This document shows, in pieces, positions 52,269 through 63,684 of a DNA stretch of 64,000 nucleotides. The notes beneath the pieces are model-generated. The model was not told the DNA's origin. It did no database searches and saw only the letters and a list, made by a program, of their open reading frames with translations. Numbering within the stretch: the first letter of the stretch is position 1; every line of letters starts with the position of its first letter. The stretch comes from Pomphorhynchus laevis. Its lineage: Eukaryota; Acanthocephala; Palaeacanthocephala; Echinorhynchida; Pomphorhynchidae. The stretch is from NCBI GenBank assembly GCA_012934845.2, contig WNNJ02000219.1, positions 110,755-174,754 on the forward strand. Reading direction: 5' to 3'. The position numbers and the translations under genes were made by a program.

Positions 52269-54365
52269 AAGATGGAAGAGAGAAGAGTTAGAATATACGC
52301 GAAATGTACGGTTTGATAGATATGAAGAAAACCATGATACAGTGGGTAAAGAGAAGCCATAATCATGACGAAGGCGATGTAGAAGGATCTAGTGATCGAC
52401 GATGTCAAAAGCAGATGATAGATCAAGAAAAACTATGACACTACATAATTTTTGATCAAGATACATGAGTAAATCGTTATAAACTTTAAGACGGGCAATT
52501 ATAGTAGAGTGATTAGTGCGAAAAGCAGCTTGGAAGGGAGGAAACAAGTTGGAGGAAAATGATATGCATTGACTTGCTTGAGAACAAGACGCTCAATGAG
52601 TTTAGAATGGGTTGGGAGAATTGCGAAAAGAAGGTACGAAGATGGTAGTGAGGGGTCGATAGATTGCTTTTTGAGGAGAGGACGAACAGTGCACATTTCC
52701 AGTTGGAAGGAAATGTGCGGCTACGGTTAGGCAAGTTGAACAATGTGAGGGTGAGATAGATGAGCATATATTTTATAGCAAGTGAGTGGAAATTGGACCA
52801 GGAGGAGATGCTTTATTAAGTAATGACAGAGGAAGCGAAGAAACTTCATCAGACGAAACGGGAAGAAGGTGGAATAGCTCTGGGAAGGAAGTATTCAAAG
52901 AGAAGAGAGGATACAAGGGGCATATGGGCAGAAGATAAAGTAAATTAGATAGCTTAGATTGTAGATAAGAAGAAAATTCATTCGGATTTATGTTACAAGG
53001 GGAAGATGATCTTGAAAGAATTTAGTTTAAGATTTTCCAATGAGATTTAGAGTCGGCAAAGAACTCGAGTTGATTTCGACAATAGAGAGTACGCTTGGTA
53101 TGCATAAGAATGAGATGGGATCGGCGAAGTGAAAGATAGGAATCACGGAGATATTGAGTGAGCTAGGATAACGTTAAACAAAACGATTAAACAAACGAAA
53201 AGAGTGAAGGAGTTGACGCTTAGAAAGACTATAGTCGCAATCAAACCAGATAGCATGGTGCAAGCGCTGAAAACGTTGGGGTAAATAGTCAGAAGATAAT
53301 TGAGGATCAACGTAAGTTTAGAATCAAATAGAATGCAGAGATCATCGCGAGAAAGATAGTTAAGTGGAATTGAAAAGAGTGAAGAATTGAGCAAGGCTGA
53401 ACAGAGAATAGGGATATCGAGAAATTTCCAGGGTTGACTTCAAGTAGCTAATGTTGGAGGCGGAGGAGGATGAGGATCGGGACGAGTAAGAGTAAGAGTG
53501 ACAAGGAAATAATCGGACAAACCAGGATCAGTAATTGACAAATAGTTATAGTCATTGAAGCAGTTGAAAAAAGACAATGAACAGTGAGAAAGAAGATCTG
53601 CAAGGTCGTTAAAGATCATACGTGAGGGGCAGCTGAGCCTGGTCGGTATATAATCACTAGTTCTAGAGGGGAACGAATTGATGATTTGCAAATGAACAAT
53701 TCAAACGAAGTGTAACCGATTTTAGCGTTTATTTTACGTAGAACCGTTGGGTGACAAGCAGTAGATGTGAGAGAGAAAATCGGTGGAGCAGATTGGCAAG
53801 AGACAATTAGACAAGCTGATTCAACTAGAGAACAACCAGTGCGACATATACGATGAATAGCAAGATCGTCAGAGTTAGTGTCAGGATTCGGTAATGCAGA
53901 TAATATCGATAGATAATTGATCGAAGATATCAAGGAGCAGATCAGCTTTATGAAGAATGGAGCGAATGTTAAAAAGACTAAGACGAAAAGTATATTCAGG
54001 AGCGAGATCGACTAGCAAAGAAGACAGGGGAGAGACGAGACACTATCAAACTTTTGTTCTCGTGCGTGAGACGTGAAAATTTCCGTTGATTTTACGGATT
54101 GATAGGGATTCATCGCCGTTTGTTTCATGTAGATGTTTCTCAATGCGAGCTGAATTGAGCTGGGCAATATCATAATAAGAGCGGTCAGGAAAGATACGAC
54201 AAGTAGATGAAGTGGTAAGAAGTTTAAAACGTTGGGAAAGTACCGAAGAGGCATGTGAACTATGTCGGAAAATGATTTTTAGGAGTGGAGGACTGAGATG
54301 ATTGGATTTAGTGGATTTGTTTAAACGGATCAAGGATACAGGAGCGATATTATTAAAGAGGGCGG

Positions 54366-55371
54366 ATTATTATTATTATTATGGAGTTGTCCAGCCAATC
54401 AGAACCTGAACTTGATATTTGGGAAAACATAAAGATAGTAAATGAAAGAAAATTGAAGAAATTGAAACAAAGGATAACAGACACATCACCAGAATTGGAG
54501 ATGTTGCTGGATTACGCGAGTATGAAAGGGGCATCAAATTGGTTAACAACAAGACCGATTAGTTTAAAGGGTTGGCACCTATCTAATGATGAATTCCACG
54601 ATGCTTTAGCAGCTCGGTATAACTGGACTCCAGACAACCTTCCCATGAAGTGTGCGTGTGAGGAAGACTTAACGACAACACATGCGTTATCGTGTAGAAG
54701 AGGCGCTATTCCGATCATACGACATAACGAGATTCGTGACATTTTGACTGCAAAACTCACGCAGGTGTGCAAAAGTGTTGGAGTAGAACCACAGTTGAAC
54801 CCCGTTCCTACAAATCATATATTTACATCAGCAGTGACAACACGTGATGGTGCAGCGCGTGCAGATATAGTATGCAATGGCTTGTTCGGAGAAAGGATGG
54901 AGCGGACGTTTGTTGACGTCAGTTTATTTAATAATCATGCTTCATCCTCTCAATCGAAATCAATAGAGTCGGTATTTCATTACCATGAGAAGAGAAAACG
55001 TTCAAAATACGAGGAAAGAATAATTGACATTGAGCGTAGTATTTTCTGTCCCTTTATAATGGCGACCAATGGTGCAATTGGACCATCTGCTTCTGGTTTG
55101 CTACGAACACTAGCACACAAACTATCTGTCAATAGTGGCGAATCCTACGCTGATGTGATTACTGAGTTGCGAAATAATTTGAGCATTTGTACAGCAAAAA
55201 TGGTTTCACGCTGCTTTCGTTCACCAAGAGTGAAAATTTTTGTTCCACGTGAACTATGGTGATACAAAATCAAGAAAATATAATAAACATTGTTGAATAG
55301 TAATATTTTTTATTTTTTATTTGTGACTCAATTGAAAAAAAAAGAAAAAAAAATTATTATTATTATCATCA
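54366..55371 (+). mobile_element. 5'-truncated LINE with restriction-like endonuclease
   Basis: The element's 3' end is inserted in opposite orientation into ORF1 of the subfamily b LINE, with attattattattat-type runs at both borders (54367-54379 and 55357-55370). The body holds the 293-codon frame 54381-55262, a short 3' UTR and an A-rich tail. R4/Dong-type elements insert at TAA repeats, and the protein is of the restriction-like-endonuclease class, so the borders fit that group. The exact clade is inference. Confidence 0.75.
54381..55262 (+). CDS. C-terminal endonuclease part of an R2/R4-like LINE protein
   Basis: The frame is open for 293 codons. Residues 91-105 form a Cys-x-Cys-x7-His-x3-Cys knuckle (CACEEDLTTTHALSC). 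They are followed by RHN at 114-116 (IPIIRHNEIRDIL), EP at 136-137, and an (A/P)-D...D pair (RADIVCNGLF, D162, and TFVDVSLF, D179). This order (knuckle, RHN, PD-D) is the signature of the restriction-like endonuclease at the C-terminus of early-branching LINEs. The N-terminal half (KGASNWLTTRPI, HDALAARYNW) is the conserved lead-in. The RT is missing, so this is a truncated gene, and the ATG is probably just an internal Met. The endonuclease would nick the target site. Confidence 0.75.
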   Translation: MELSSQSEPELDIWENIKIVNERKLKKLKQRITDTSPELEMLLDYASMKGASNWLTTRPISLKGWHLSNDEFHDALAARYNWTPDNLPMKCACEEDLTTTHALSCRRGAIPIIRHNEIRDILTAKLTQVCKSVGVEPQLNPVPTNHIFTSAVTTRDGAARADIVCNGLFGERMERTFVDVSLFNNHASSSQSKSIESVFHYHEKRKRSKYEERIIDIERSIFCPFIMATNGAIGPSASGLLRTLAHKLSVNSGESYADVITELRNNLSICTAKMVSRCFRSPRVKIFVPRELW

Positions 55372-55759
55372 GGAGAATGGTTGCTAGGGTAGACCTGAAA
55401 ATGGATATATCATTGAGGCGAGATTGTGGAGAAGCAGATTCACGAAGCTTTAAGTTAGATATGATAATATAGCGATTGCGAGAAAGAAAACGATTCAATG
55501 GATGTGGTGGACGGACAGAGCTGGTAGGAGTAGAGGCAGAAGAACAGATAAACGTGGGAATGTCAGGTGTGCTAAGTGAAGATTTAAGATAGTTTGGAAC
55601 ATGTGTTACAGGAGTGGAGTGTTGAATCGGTTGATCGGAGATGTTACTGGAGATGATTTTGACGGAAGGATGTAAATTATTGAGAGGTGATACGGTTGGA
55701 GTATGTGTGTCAAAAGTGGAGTGTTGAATCGCTCGATCGGAGATGTTAGTGCAGATCAT
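55372..55759 (-). pseudogene. Family A (b) ORF1, middle part
   Basis: This minus frame (first Met at 55759) reads NNLHPSVKIISSNISDQPIQ and then NRYIIISNLKLRESASPQSR, homologous to the NNLHPSIKITS and RCVIVTNITPSNSLSPQARL parts of 22358-23257. The reading stops at the insertion of the restriction-like-endonuclease LINE. ISDQPIQHST/ISDRAIQHST is a local tandem duplication within the linker. Confidence 0.65.
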
Positions 55760-56290
55760 TTTAACTGAACGAAGTAAATTATTGAGAAGTGATACGTGGG
55801 AGGTAGAGTAAGTAGTACGTGAAGCGAAGAAATAAGTTTGAGATTTATTTAGATTAGGGGAGCAATTGGAAAGAGGATGTACGAGATGAACAGCTTAACC
55901 GTTTGCATTGTTAAGATGATGAATATGAATGGAAGTTTTATCCGTAGTTGAACGAGGGGTGTGTGAGTGAGAAGGTTCAAGAATGCGAAGTCTGGTGTTA
56001 ATGTGAGGGAAACGTCAAAAACAGTATCAGTCTGAAGAGTCGTATGATACAGAAGTTGATGAGCAGGATAGCTGTAAACGTTTTACTGATGCACAAAAAC
56101 CACATGTAAACGGTTTATTTTGACACACCGAACAGTCAGATATTTTAACTGGATCAAGGGTTCATACGTCACAATCTTTACAATCGCATCCAACTTCCAA
56201 ACTTGTATAACGATCAATGCATTCCGATGTGGAAGATGCGTGATCAGCAACGGGTATTTGATATCGATATTTTCTAGGCATTATCTTTTA

Positions 56291-57370
56291 TCGAGAGATT
56301 GTGCTCAATCCGCCAGCGTAGCGAGCGGAACTGACAGGAAAAATCTTGAACTGACAGGAAAAATCTTGAATAATATTTTAACAGCACACAAAATCTTAAT
56401 TGGCTGGTTCAATGCAAAGATAATTAAAATAAAAATCTTCATAAATATAAAAGCAGCACTCCTCATTGTGTCCTCAATGTGTAAATTCTTTTATAAATCG
56501 GCTAAGCTGTTACAATAAACTGTTATATCTTTAAGCTTATTCCATTATTTGACGACTTGACGATCAAATTGGACGGCTTTTAATTTCCTTACTTTATCTC
56601 TTCGCAGGGTCAGGCCATGATTTCGAAGCGCATTTGCTGAGCGCAGATGAATGTACCCTCATCGATGATGACACCATCGATGAGGATGATTCGATTAATA
56701 AAAGATTTGCTAAGCCATACACATTTCGATGTACTAGCAGATCCACCTGACGGTCCTAAGCCGAATTAATTTTAATCTTTCAAGGACAATGATTTCAACA
56801 TCGGTGCTAGCCTGAGCACCGGGCTGCTCAACGCTACATAACAACGCTACATGGCAAATTTGATTTCGTTTTAGTTAATATGCTTGGTAGGAATGTATAT
56901 ATTATTCTCACGAGACATACAAATAGCTATTTTTATACAACGTTTCAATCAAGCACTGAGTCAAATCAACCATTTGAATCTATCGTGTTTACTAAACATG
57001 TTATAATAATTAAATTTTATTACATTTTTAGTGATCTTCGGCATATCATGGTTAAGATATAGATACAACCTTAATTACAATTGATCAATGATCTTCATGC
57101 GTTAGATATTTGCTTATGGTTGTAGATTTTTCTAAATATGATTTGCAATAATTTTTTTGTTGATGTTGCTAATTTTTTTCCAGCTGCTAAATAGGTCATT
57201 ATGACCTATTTATTCCATCATAATATGTATAATGAACAACATGTATTTATTATCATTCGTTCTTGTCACATCCTCACCAATTCATAGCTAATGGTTGAAC
57301 GAGTAAGAAATCGTAGTAAGTAAGAGTTAGAAATATATCCATCCTGATCTGTATTTAAATTTTTTTATGT
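56291..57370. other. Spacer; possible old exon-like stretch
   Basis: A short tandem duplication (aactgacaggaaaaatcttg) lies at about 56329-56370. At 56605-56760 a more GC-rich stretch reads HDFEAHLLSADECTLIDDDT and then IDEDDSINKRFAKPYTF, directly after a splice-acceptor-like tctcttcgcag. It contains a perfect hairpin (ctcatcgatg / catcgatgag). It is too short to name. The rest is AT-rich and shows nothing. Confidence 0.35.
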
Positions 57371-57531
57371 CCGGAAACTATCAGGTATAGTTAAATTACA
57401 ACAAAAATAATTTTGATATTTCGCTAGTAACTACTAGCATCTTCAGAAGGAATTTCTGAAGATGCTAGTAGTTACTAGAGAAATATCAAAATTATTTTTG
57501 TTGTAATTTAACTATACCTGATAGTTCCCGG
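57371..57531. repeat. 161-bp palindrome with hammerhead-like hairpin
   Basis: The arms are near-perfect inverted copies: ccggaaactatcaggtatag ... ctatacctgatagttcccgg, continuing through ttacaacaaaaataattttg and gatatttcgctagtaactac. The centre is ttcagaaggaatttctgaa. On + it reads ctgaagatgctagtagttac followed by tagagaaatatc at 57457-57486. The right flank continues with homology to 8697-8801. It is the same element class as 14872-15077, sharing the ctgaagatgcta / tagcgaaatatc hairpin though the outer arms differ. Confidence 0.75.
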
Positions 57532-57679
57532 AAATTAAAAAATTTATCAAATATTTGTTAAGTCATTATTACTCAATATTGACAATATCCAGAAAATTCA
57601 TAATATTTAGCCTGTCGATTTATATATCAAAGTTATTATACGAAACATGATGTATGGATTGTCAGTAATGATATTGTAA

Positions 57680-57920
57680 CTTGATCTTTAATCAGGCTTT
57701 TAACAGTGTTGATTACTATATTCAAGTTCATTAATTGAAGGATAATTTTTATTGTCAATTACGTTGACTTAAAGTCTATCTCAGCGATCGTTTCCAACAG
57801 GTAATCTCCATGACAGAATCAACGAAACATTAAACAGCTTGCCTGCATATGTCATATGCGTAACAACTGTAAAAATTTGTAAAAAACGACTCACGGCACA
57901 TTTCAACTGACTTTATGTTT
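57680..57920 (+). mobile_element. Short Jockey-group LINE remnant
   Basis: Plus-strand scraps read FNQAFNSVDYYIQ (A motif remnant), LRWLKVYLSDRFQQV-like text near 57770-57800, and INSLPAYVICVTTVKICKKR near 57830-57885, the C-terminal NSLP...K(K)R block. The middle of the RT is deleted. Sequence between 57921 and 58239 shows nothing recognisable. Confidence 0.45.
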
Positions 57921-58239
57921 TGCTTTATCTCTTTTTTTAAATTTTTCTGTGTCCAATTTCGTTTCCCTAGTCGATGCATCTATAAAAATAAAATGCTTAA
58001 AAAGTCTAAACCACATTATATAATAGTATCCTGAGTCGTCGTCAATGTATGTAGTTAAAATTTAAATATTTAAATGAAAAAAAAGACAAAAGTTCAAATT
58101 ATTACATTCATTTCAGTCTTAAAATCAATGTTGTCTGAAATCGTGATATATAAAAAATTGATCGCTTTTAAAATTGAATAAAATAAACGATTTTATTACA
58201 TGCAAAACATGATAGAAATTAAATATAAGTAACAACAAA

Positions 58240-60985
58240 ACAGAAAAGTTAAAAACAAAATAGAGTCAGACGAAAATACAGCCCGGTCGGCTAAATACGC
58301 CTTCTATAATGATGGGCAGAAGGGAATAAGATCCCTCAAGCTTACACAAGAGCCCCACTTTTTCGGAATAACTCAGTGTCTCTCATACACAAGAAAGTCA
58401 AGTCGAGGCGTAATTTAATTTAAAAAATTAAATCACTAACATGTATTTTTGTATAAATTTCAGCCATTTTTTCTGGAATTTCGTTTTTTGCGACTTTCTT
58501 TGGTCCACCTATATTTACAGTACGGTGCATCTTCCGTTACTTAATCGCTTTTATATAAAATATAAGATTTTATTAATAACAAAACGTACAGGATTAAAGA
58601 GTTAATACATTCATAAATGAAAAATTGTCATAGTAGAAGAGCGGCAATGACAGTTGATTACAGTTGAGTTGTTCTTATAATAACGGGTAAAGGGGATCAT
58701 ATTCTTCCAGCCTACACCAGTGCGCCGGGTTCCGTCTAAACCACTCAGGGTATCTCACACACCTGAGGGTCAAGTCGAGGCGTAAGATAGTAGGTAATCT
58801 CGAGACGAGGAGCTGAAGAAACCTTGGTCTTTGATAAGGGGGACATCCTCTAGAAAAGAAGACTAATTCCGAGATTGCCCAGGTACCCCAGAGCCATACC
58901 TGAGCTTTCCCATTCAATGACAGATGTTGGGTCCGTTTCCAGGTCTGTCTAGCTCTTTTCAGAGCACTTTTAAATCTATTTAAATATGATTCAGTCAACT
59001 ATTTAACCATAATGGCAAATCCCAGGTATCTTACTTAATGGTGAAGACTGGAAATGGTTGATTCTGCAAAATGGATGATAACTGAGAGTATTAATCTCTT
59101 TAATTTTATTTGTCACGTGAACGCCATTTAAAACAATCACTTGGGATTTTGCGGAGTTGAGAATAAGATTGGATGGTGGTTTTTAATCTTAAAAAGAAGC
59201 AGCTGATGTCCGAGACTACATTTATGCACCTGCGTGCAGAGAACATGGCTGTGGTATCATCAGCCATGATATCATATCACTAGGTGTTGATCGCGTTTTA
59301 ATATCTTTAATAGTACAATAGAAGCAGCAAGATATAAGATAGGAGAAAGTGGAGAACCTTGAGGCTCACCTGTAATACGGTAGAACTGGCGCGCATTAGG
59401 GTCATCATCATAATAAAATCGCTTGGTATACAGCAGTATCTCTACCATGTTAACAATTCTCTCAGGCAACCCGATGGACCTGCGAGAAGACATAACAAAG
59501 AGAATAAAATTGCGGTTAAATGCAGCAGAAAAGTCAAGAAATACAGCTACAGCAAGCTGATGACTGCTCTCTTGACAAATCGATGCGCTTTACCAATTGT
59601 TGAATTTACCGAGCGACATTTGACAAATCCATGGAAACTTTATGGGATTAAGTTACACCTACATTGATGGTCACGGATTCTACGTGCAAGCGCATTTTCA
59701 TAGAGTGAAATGAAGGCGTTTTGTATAGAAATATGGCGCAGATCTTTTGGCATGATGCCACTTTTATCTAAGATAAAAAGATTCTGCGGCTAATGTTGAT
59801 GCCGGCAACATTGGAGGAGAGGCTATTAGAAGCGTAATGGTTACTTCCTTTCTCTGACTATATGTGAAAAGCTGACAGGCCCGAGTGGAGTGTGGCGCAT
59901 GGAATCTTAAAGTGCACGAAAGTGGACCCCAGGCATTCAGGATATCGGTAACCGATATATCCATGTACTTAATGTCACCCCACGGCGTGACTGGTGTGGT
60001 AGATTGAGTGTCTCCATAATTATGTAAGGTTAGTGACTCCTCCAAAACTTTGTCAAGTCCTATGCTGCCAATCCAATCAGATGCCCTCTCCTTTCAGCAG
60101 ACAAAATCCTTGAATATCTTTAAGAAGGAAGACTGAAATGGATTAAGACGAGTAATGCTCTTCTTATCTCATCTCAGCTGGAACCTATATATAGAGCTCT
60201 AGTATTCTTTCGAGAGGCCCTCCTGAGGAAAACAGAGAGATTAGTAAGGTTAAGCATTTTAGCTAGTACCTTGAGTTTTGTAGGAGTAGGATTAAATTAA
60301 CGACCTTTATAGGTGGTCGAACGTATTGCGGTAATTCTGCATGTAGATGAGTGTTGTTTTGCATATTATTTGAGAGAAGTTGTTGGAATTATAAAAGGCG
60401 ATAAAATCGCGTCAGATAGTTTCTTGAGAAGAAATTCGATGGCCAACAATCTCTCCGCCATTTTAATTATAACTAAGTTGAAAATCTCGTCAATTGAGGT
60501 TGCAGGGTCCTGCGCTACAGCATTGCGTCCACTGTATAAAATTTTATTGCCAGAAGAGATCGACTGCCTCCTCTGGTATGCTTTGAGCTCATTTTTAAAC
60601 CAGTATGGATGCGGGAGTCCGCAATTTGAGCAGCAGGTTGTGGCATTGCAGAATGATTGGTGCTCTACCTCTCTTGAGGAGCAGAGGCCAAAGCATTTTT
60701 CTCTACTCCAGGATGAACTCTAATGTACCCATCTGTGCCATATATTGCGGTATGGATATGTAAGATTGATTGAGTCGATATAATTAAATTTAAGGTTGAA
60801 TCCCAAGAAGGGATTGCTTGCCGATGTTGCTAAGAGGAGTATATTATCCTCCGTGGTAATTCCGAATGATATGGGTAAAGGGTTGTCCCTTTTACCCTGC
60901 ATAAATCTTAAGTTGTTAATGTTATAGGTTTTTACAAGATCCATTGCGTCTGCCTCGTCAACGTCGGGCGTAATATTGGTAACAT
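58240..60985 (-). mobile_element. LINE of a separate family (family R), degraded
   Basis: The minus strand carries an RT: VAVFLDFSAAFNRNFILFVM (A motif, about 59494-59550), ITGEPQGSPLSPILYLAASI (B motif, about 59300-59380), then a region around 59000-59260 matching 62531-63070. Next is the C-terminus (58675-58998: GKAQVWLWGTWAISELVFFS, PRFLQLLVSRLPTILRLDL). A second 3' scrap at 58240-58430 repeats the aagtcaagtcgaggcgtaa block. GEPQGSPLSP instead of GVPQGSVLGP separates it from family A. It is Jockey/I-group by style, with the clade uncertain. Upstream protein remnants run to about 60980. Confidence 0.65.
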
Positions 60986-60989
60986 GATA

Positions 60990-62085
60990 GTTGTCCCGTC
61001 AACTTAACATATCTCCTCCCCCTGTATATTTTGACTCATCAATCATCCCTATAATCCACAATCTCACTTTCTTAGGATTTCATTTCGATGATTACCTTTC
61101 CCTTAAACTCTTCGTCCGCGACAAGGTTCGCTCGTCTAACTTAATTCTGCGTGACATCCGCTGTATCCGCCCCCTTATTGACTTCAGTGCCTGTATGTCT
61201 CTCCTTTCATCGCTTCTTTTACCTAAAATCGATTACTGCCTTAGTCTTTTCGCCAATTTTCCAAATGCATCATCCTACCCCTTCAACGCATAATCAAATC
61301 CGCAATTCGAGTGCTCCTACGTCTCCATCGCTTTGATCACACTTTAACATATGGTAAAGTTTGGTAAAACTGATCTTATGCTGGCATGGATGGCAATTTT
61401 ATCGCCCACTCATCCCCTCAACTTCATATTTTGCCTACGCAACTTCGAGGAATTACGTGGACATCGACTAATGCTCAAACATCGTAGAAAAGTCCATCGA
61501 CACTATCAGGATATCAGAGATCGAGTAATAAACAGTTGGAACAGGCTCCCGTCATCTGCAATTGAATGCCGGAACATCCGAGAATTTCGGCGTGCGCTGA
61601 ACAGTGTATCGCTCTCATAGGAAGTCGAACCTGATTTGGATTTTTTTGTTTTACTGACATTGTACTTTTTTTACATTGAGATCCAGCCAAACGAGCCACC
61701 GCTCATCGGCTGTTGTATACTACTAATAATAATATCTTGCTCAACTCTCCTGGCCCACCATCCACATCCGCATCAAACTCCGCCTTCTTCTCGTTCCTTT
61801 TGTCTCATCGCTGTCGGCTCCCCATCGTTCATCAACGTCCCTTTCTCAGACGGCACTCTTCCCTCCTCTCTCTATCACTGCGTTCCCGTAATTCTCTCTT
61901 ACTCTACGATCCTTCCTCGTCGTCACATCACTCGCCTGGAATCAGCTCCCATTCAACGTCCGCCACGCTCCCTTCTTTGTTATATTCAAATGCCGTCTCC
62001 GAATCTACCTCCTCAAAACATGATTTAGATTTTTGTTTTTGTTGTTGTGGTTATGTAAGCGTGCGCCGGCACGTATTTGCAAGGT
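60990..62085 (+). mobile_element. Family A LINE, subfamily a, split 3' fragment
   Basis: The left part (60990-61350) encodes the thumb region SLKLFVRDKVRSSNLILRDI ... PKIDYCLSLFANFP. The right part (61729-62085) resumes at TYLAQLSWPTIHIRIKLRLL and ends in the 3' hairpin at 62059-62074 (gcgtgc gccg gcacgt). Between them sits another LINE's 3' end (61351-61728). The left junction at about 60990 is with the minus-strand family R copy. Confidence 0.8.
61351..61728 (+). mobile_element. TAA-tailed LINE 3' fragment inserted in family A copy
   Basis: The 89-codon frame reads KTDLMLAWMAILSPTHPLNF, ELRGHRLMLKHRRKVHRHYQ and NSWNRLPSSAIECRNIREFR. This is the C-terminal block of the family C / 25375-28155 type. 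It is followed by a short 3' UTR and the tail actaataataat (61717-61730). The host copy reads ...TTTAACATAT before and ATATCTTGCTC after, so a short target duplication including atat is likely. Confidence 0.75.
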
Positions 62086-62429
62086 CGGATGAAGTGGAAG
62101 AAATTCTGTAATTATTCGCGGCAACACGGGTAGAGTTTAGAACGACTCTATTTTCTAAATTATCTACGAATGTTCTTAGAAATTCATAATATTTATTCCT
62201 CGCTATGGGAACTGCCCTAGTCACAGAAACTAGGTAGCCAGTTTCTTAACTGGGTGAAACTAAACTGTATTATTTATATTTTGATTCACCGAAACGTTAC
62301 TGACTCTGTTATTGATCACTTTACCATAATCTTTGATCGCATTTAAAAAAATAAAGACTTTGTTAACTAACACAGAAAAACATCAAAAAAAATAAAATAA
62401 AATAGTATAAGACACAATCCGAGTTTAGA
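62086..62429. other. Spacer
   Basis: No gene is seen. An A-rich stretch (aaaaaaaataaaataaaata) near 62383-62402 may be the tail of the following minus-strand LINE. Confidence 0.45.
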
Positions 62430-63075
62430 CAATATCTTCTTTGCATCTTCTTTGTCTTCCCTGCACTTACGGCCTCAAATCCAAGGGGATCTGAGCCCCC
62501 CCCCAACCGATCCAACACGCCGACTTCCGACTAAACCACCCAGGGTCTTTCACCCCCCCCCCGAAGAATCCAATCGGCGCGAACTATGCTGGGTAAACGA
62601 GAGACGAGGAGCTTAAGAAACCTTAGCCTTTGCTCTGGGGGACGTCCTCTTGAAAAGAAGACTAATCCCGAAATAGCCCAAGTGCCCCAAAGGCGCACCT
62701 GAGTTTTTTCTTTCAATGACAGATGCTGGGCCCGTTTCAGAGCCCATCTAGCTTTCTTCAGGATACGTTTAAGTCTATCCAGGTCAGCTTTCGCCGACCA
62801 GTTCACCGTAACGGTGAACCCCAGGTATTTTACTCGACTAGTGAAGACAGGGAGTGGTTGATTAATCAAAATGGAAGAGAGGGCAGATAGTGCTAATCTC
62901 TTGAGCTTCTGCTTTGTTGCAGGGGCGCTATGAAAGACAACCACCTGCAATTTGGCGGAGTTTAAAATAAGATTGGACTTGGGTAACTGATCTTTTAATC
63001 TTAAAAAGAAACGGCTGATGTCCGAGACTATGTCTTTGCACCTGCGTTCAGAAAACAGGGCTGATCGCATTTAAC
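62430..63075 (-). mobile_element. Family R LINE, second copy, 3' part
   Basis: The 179-codon frame 62531-63070 reads FFLRLKDQLPKSNLILNSAK, FTSRVKYLGFTVTVNWSAKA, KKARWALKRAQHLSLKEKTQ and RLWGTWAISGLVFFSRGRPP. It is homologous over its length to the damaged region at about 58675-59250 but better preserved. It is 5'-truncated near the RT D/E region. Two C runs (about 62499 and 62552) lie near the C-terminal end. Confidence 0.7.
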
Positions 63076-63450
63076 TATAGCATTTGTATAATCAACGCAT
63101 TGACCGCTTGTTATACATTTTTACCTTGGTGATTTGTCATCAAAGGCTACCGAAAACTTATTTAGATAAAATATAACGCGATTTTCTTCGCTAAGTTCAT
63201 ATGATAAATGAAGAACGATATTTTTCAATGATTTTGCTATTGAATAAAAATCTTATGATGAAATATTCACTATATTCATGCCCTTGGTGACTAAGAAAAA
63301 ACAAACTTTAGAAACATCTTTTGTTTTAGAAAGTTAACGAATTCCGAAAGCAATAAGAAATATTGTGTCACCGATTCACTAATATGATCTCGAAAACTGG
63401 AATTACAGTTTAGTGTGTATATCTATTGAATCCACGCATTTCTTAAATCA
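63076..63450. other. AT-rich spacer before exon-like frame
   Basis: No gene or repeat is recognised. Confidence 0.4.
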
Positions 63451-63684
63451 ATGCCGCGAATGCTATTCAAACGAATGGTTCGATGTCCCGAGTTTTCTAT
63501 TCAAATGCTAATGGCAATACTTATCGATGAAACGAAACCTAACAGACGAGCATCATTGTTTAAGCGCTTATTCTATTACAAATTTTCCGAAGTGGACTTT
63601 TATCTACCTCAACTTGCTTGTTTAGTGCTAAATTGGCCATACGACAGTGTTATATATCTTCTATTATATTTTGAATTCAGGTAA
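63451..63684 (+). CDS. Possible host exon, PI4K-like segment (tentative)
   Basis: This 77-codon frame starts MPRMLFKRMVRCPEFSIQML and contains RLFYYKFSEVDFYLPQLACL. The EVDFYLPQL string resembles the lipid-kinase accessory (PIK) helical region of type III PI 4-kinase beta, where I recall a DVDFYLPQL segment. The rest does not match that protein well. The frame ends in cag|gtaata, a good splice donor, so it may be an exon whose frame closes just inside the intron. A stop lies eight codons before the Met. It could also be a chance resemblance. Confidence 0.3.
   Translation: MPRMLFKRMVRCPEFSIQMLMAILIDETKPNRRASLFKRLFYYKFSEVDFYLPQLACLVLNWPYDSVIYLLLYFEFR

Larger units (their letters stand above)
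51290..56290 (-). mobile_element. Family A LINE, subfamily b, nearly full length, interrupted
   Basis: Read right to left: ORF1 Cys module near 56100-56210 (CKDCDV, then CSVCQNKPFTCGFC), Ser/Pro-rich middle (55375-55800), RRM-like part (RYIIISNLKLRESASPQSRL), then an insertion at 54366-55371. After it come the ORF1 C-terminus (54046-54333), endonuclease (53140-53940), linker/fingers, RT palm (51723-52430) and the 3' hairpin at 51320-51336. All frames are broken many times, so this is an old copy. Removing the insertion gives about 4 kb, close to a complete element. Confidence 0.8.

Noticed and set aside
52845-52862. A hammerhead core (tcatcagacgaaac)
   Set aside because: The strings fall inside conserved LINE coding sequence (VSSDE region) and do not form helices II or III.
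56605-56760. A host exon after a splice-acceptor-like site
   Set aside because: The frame is only about 50 codons and ends in a stop without a donor. No family is recognisable, so it is mentioned only as an exon-like stretch.
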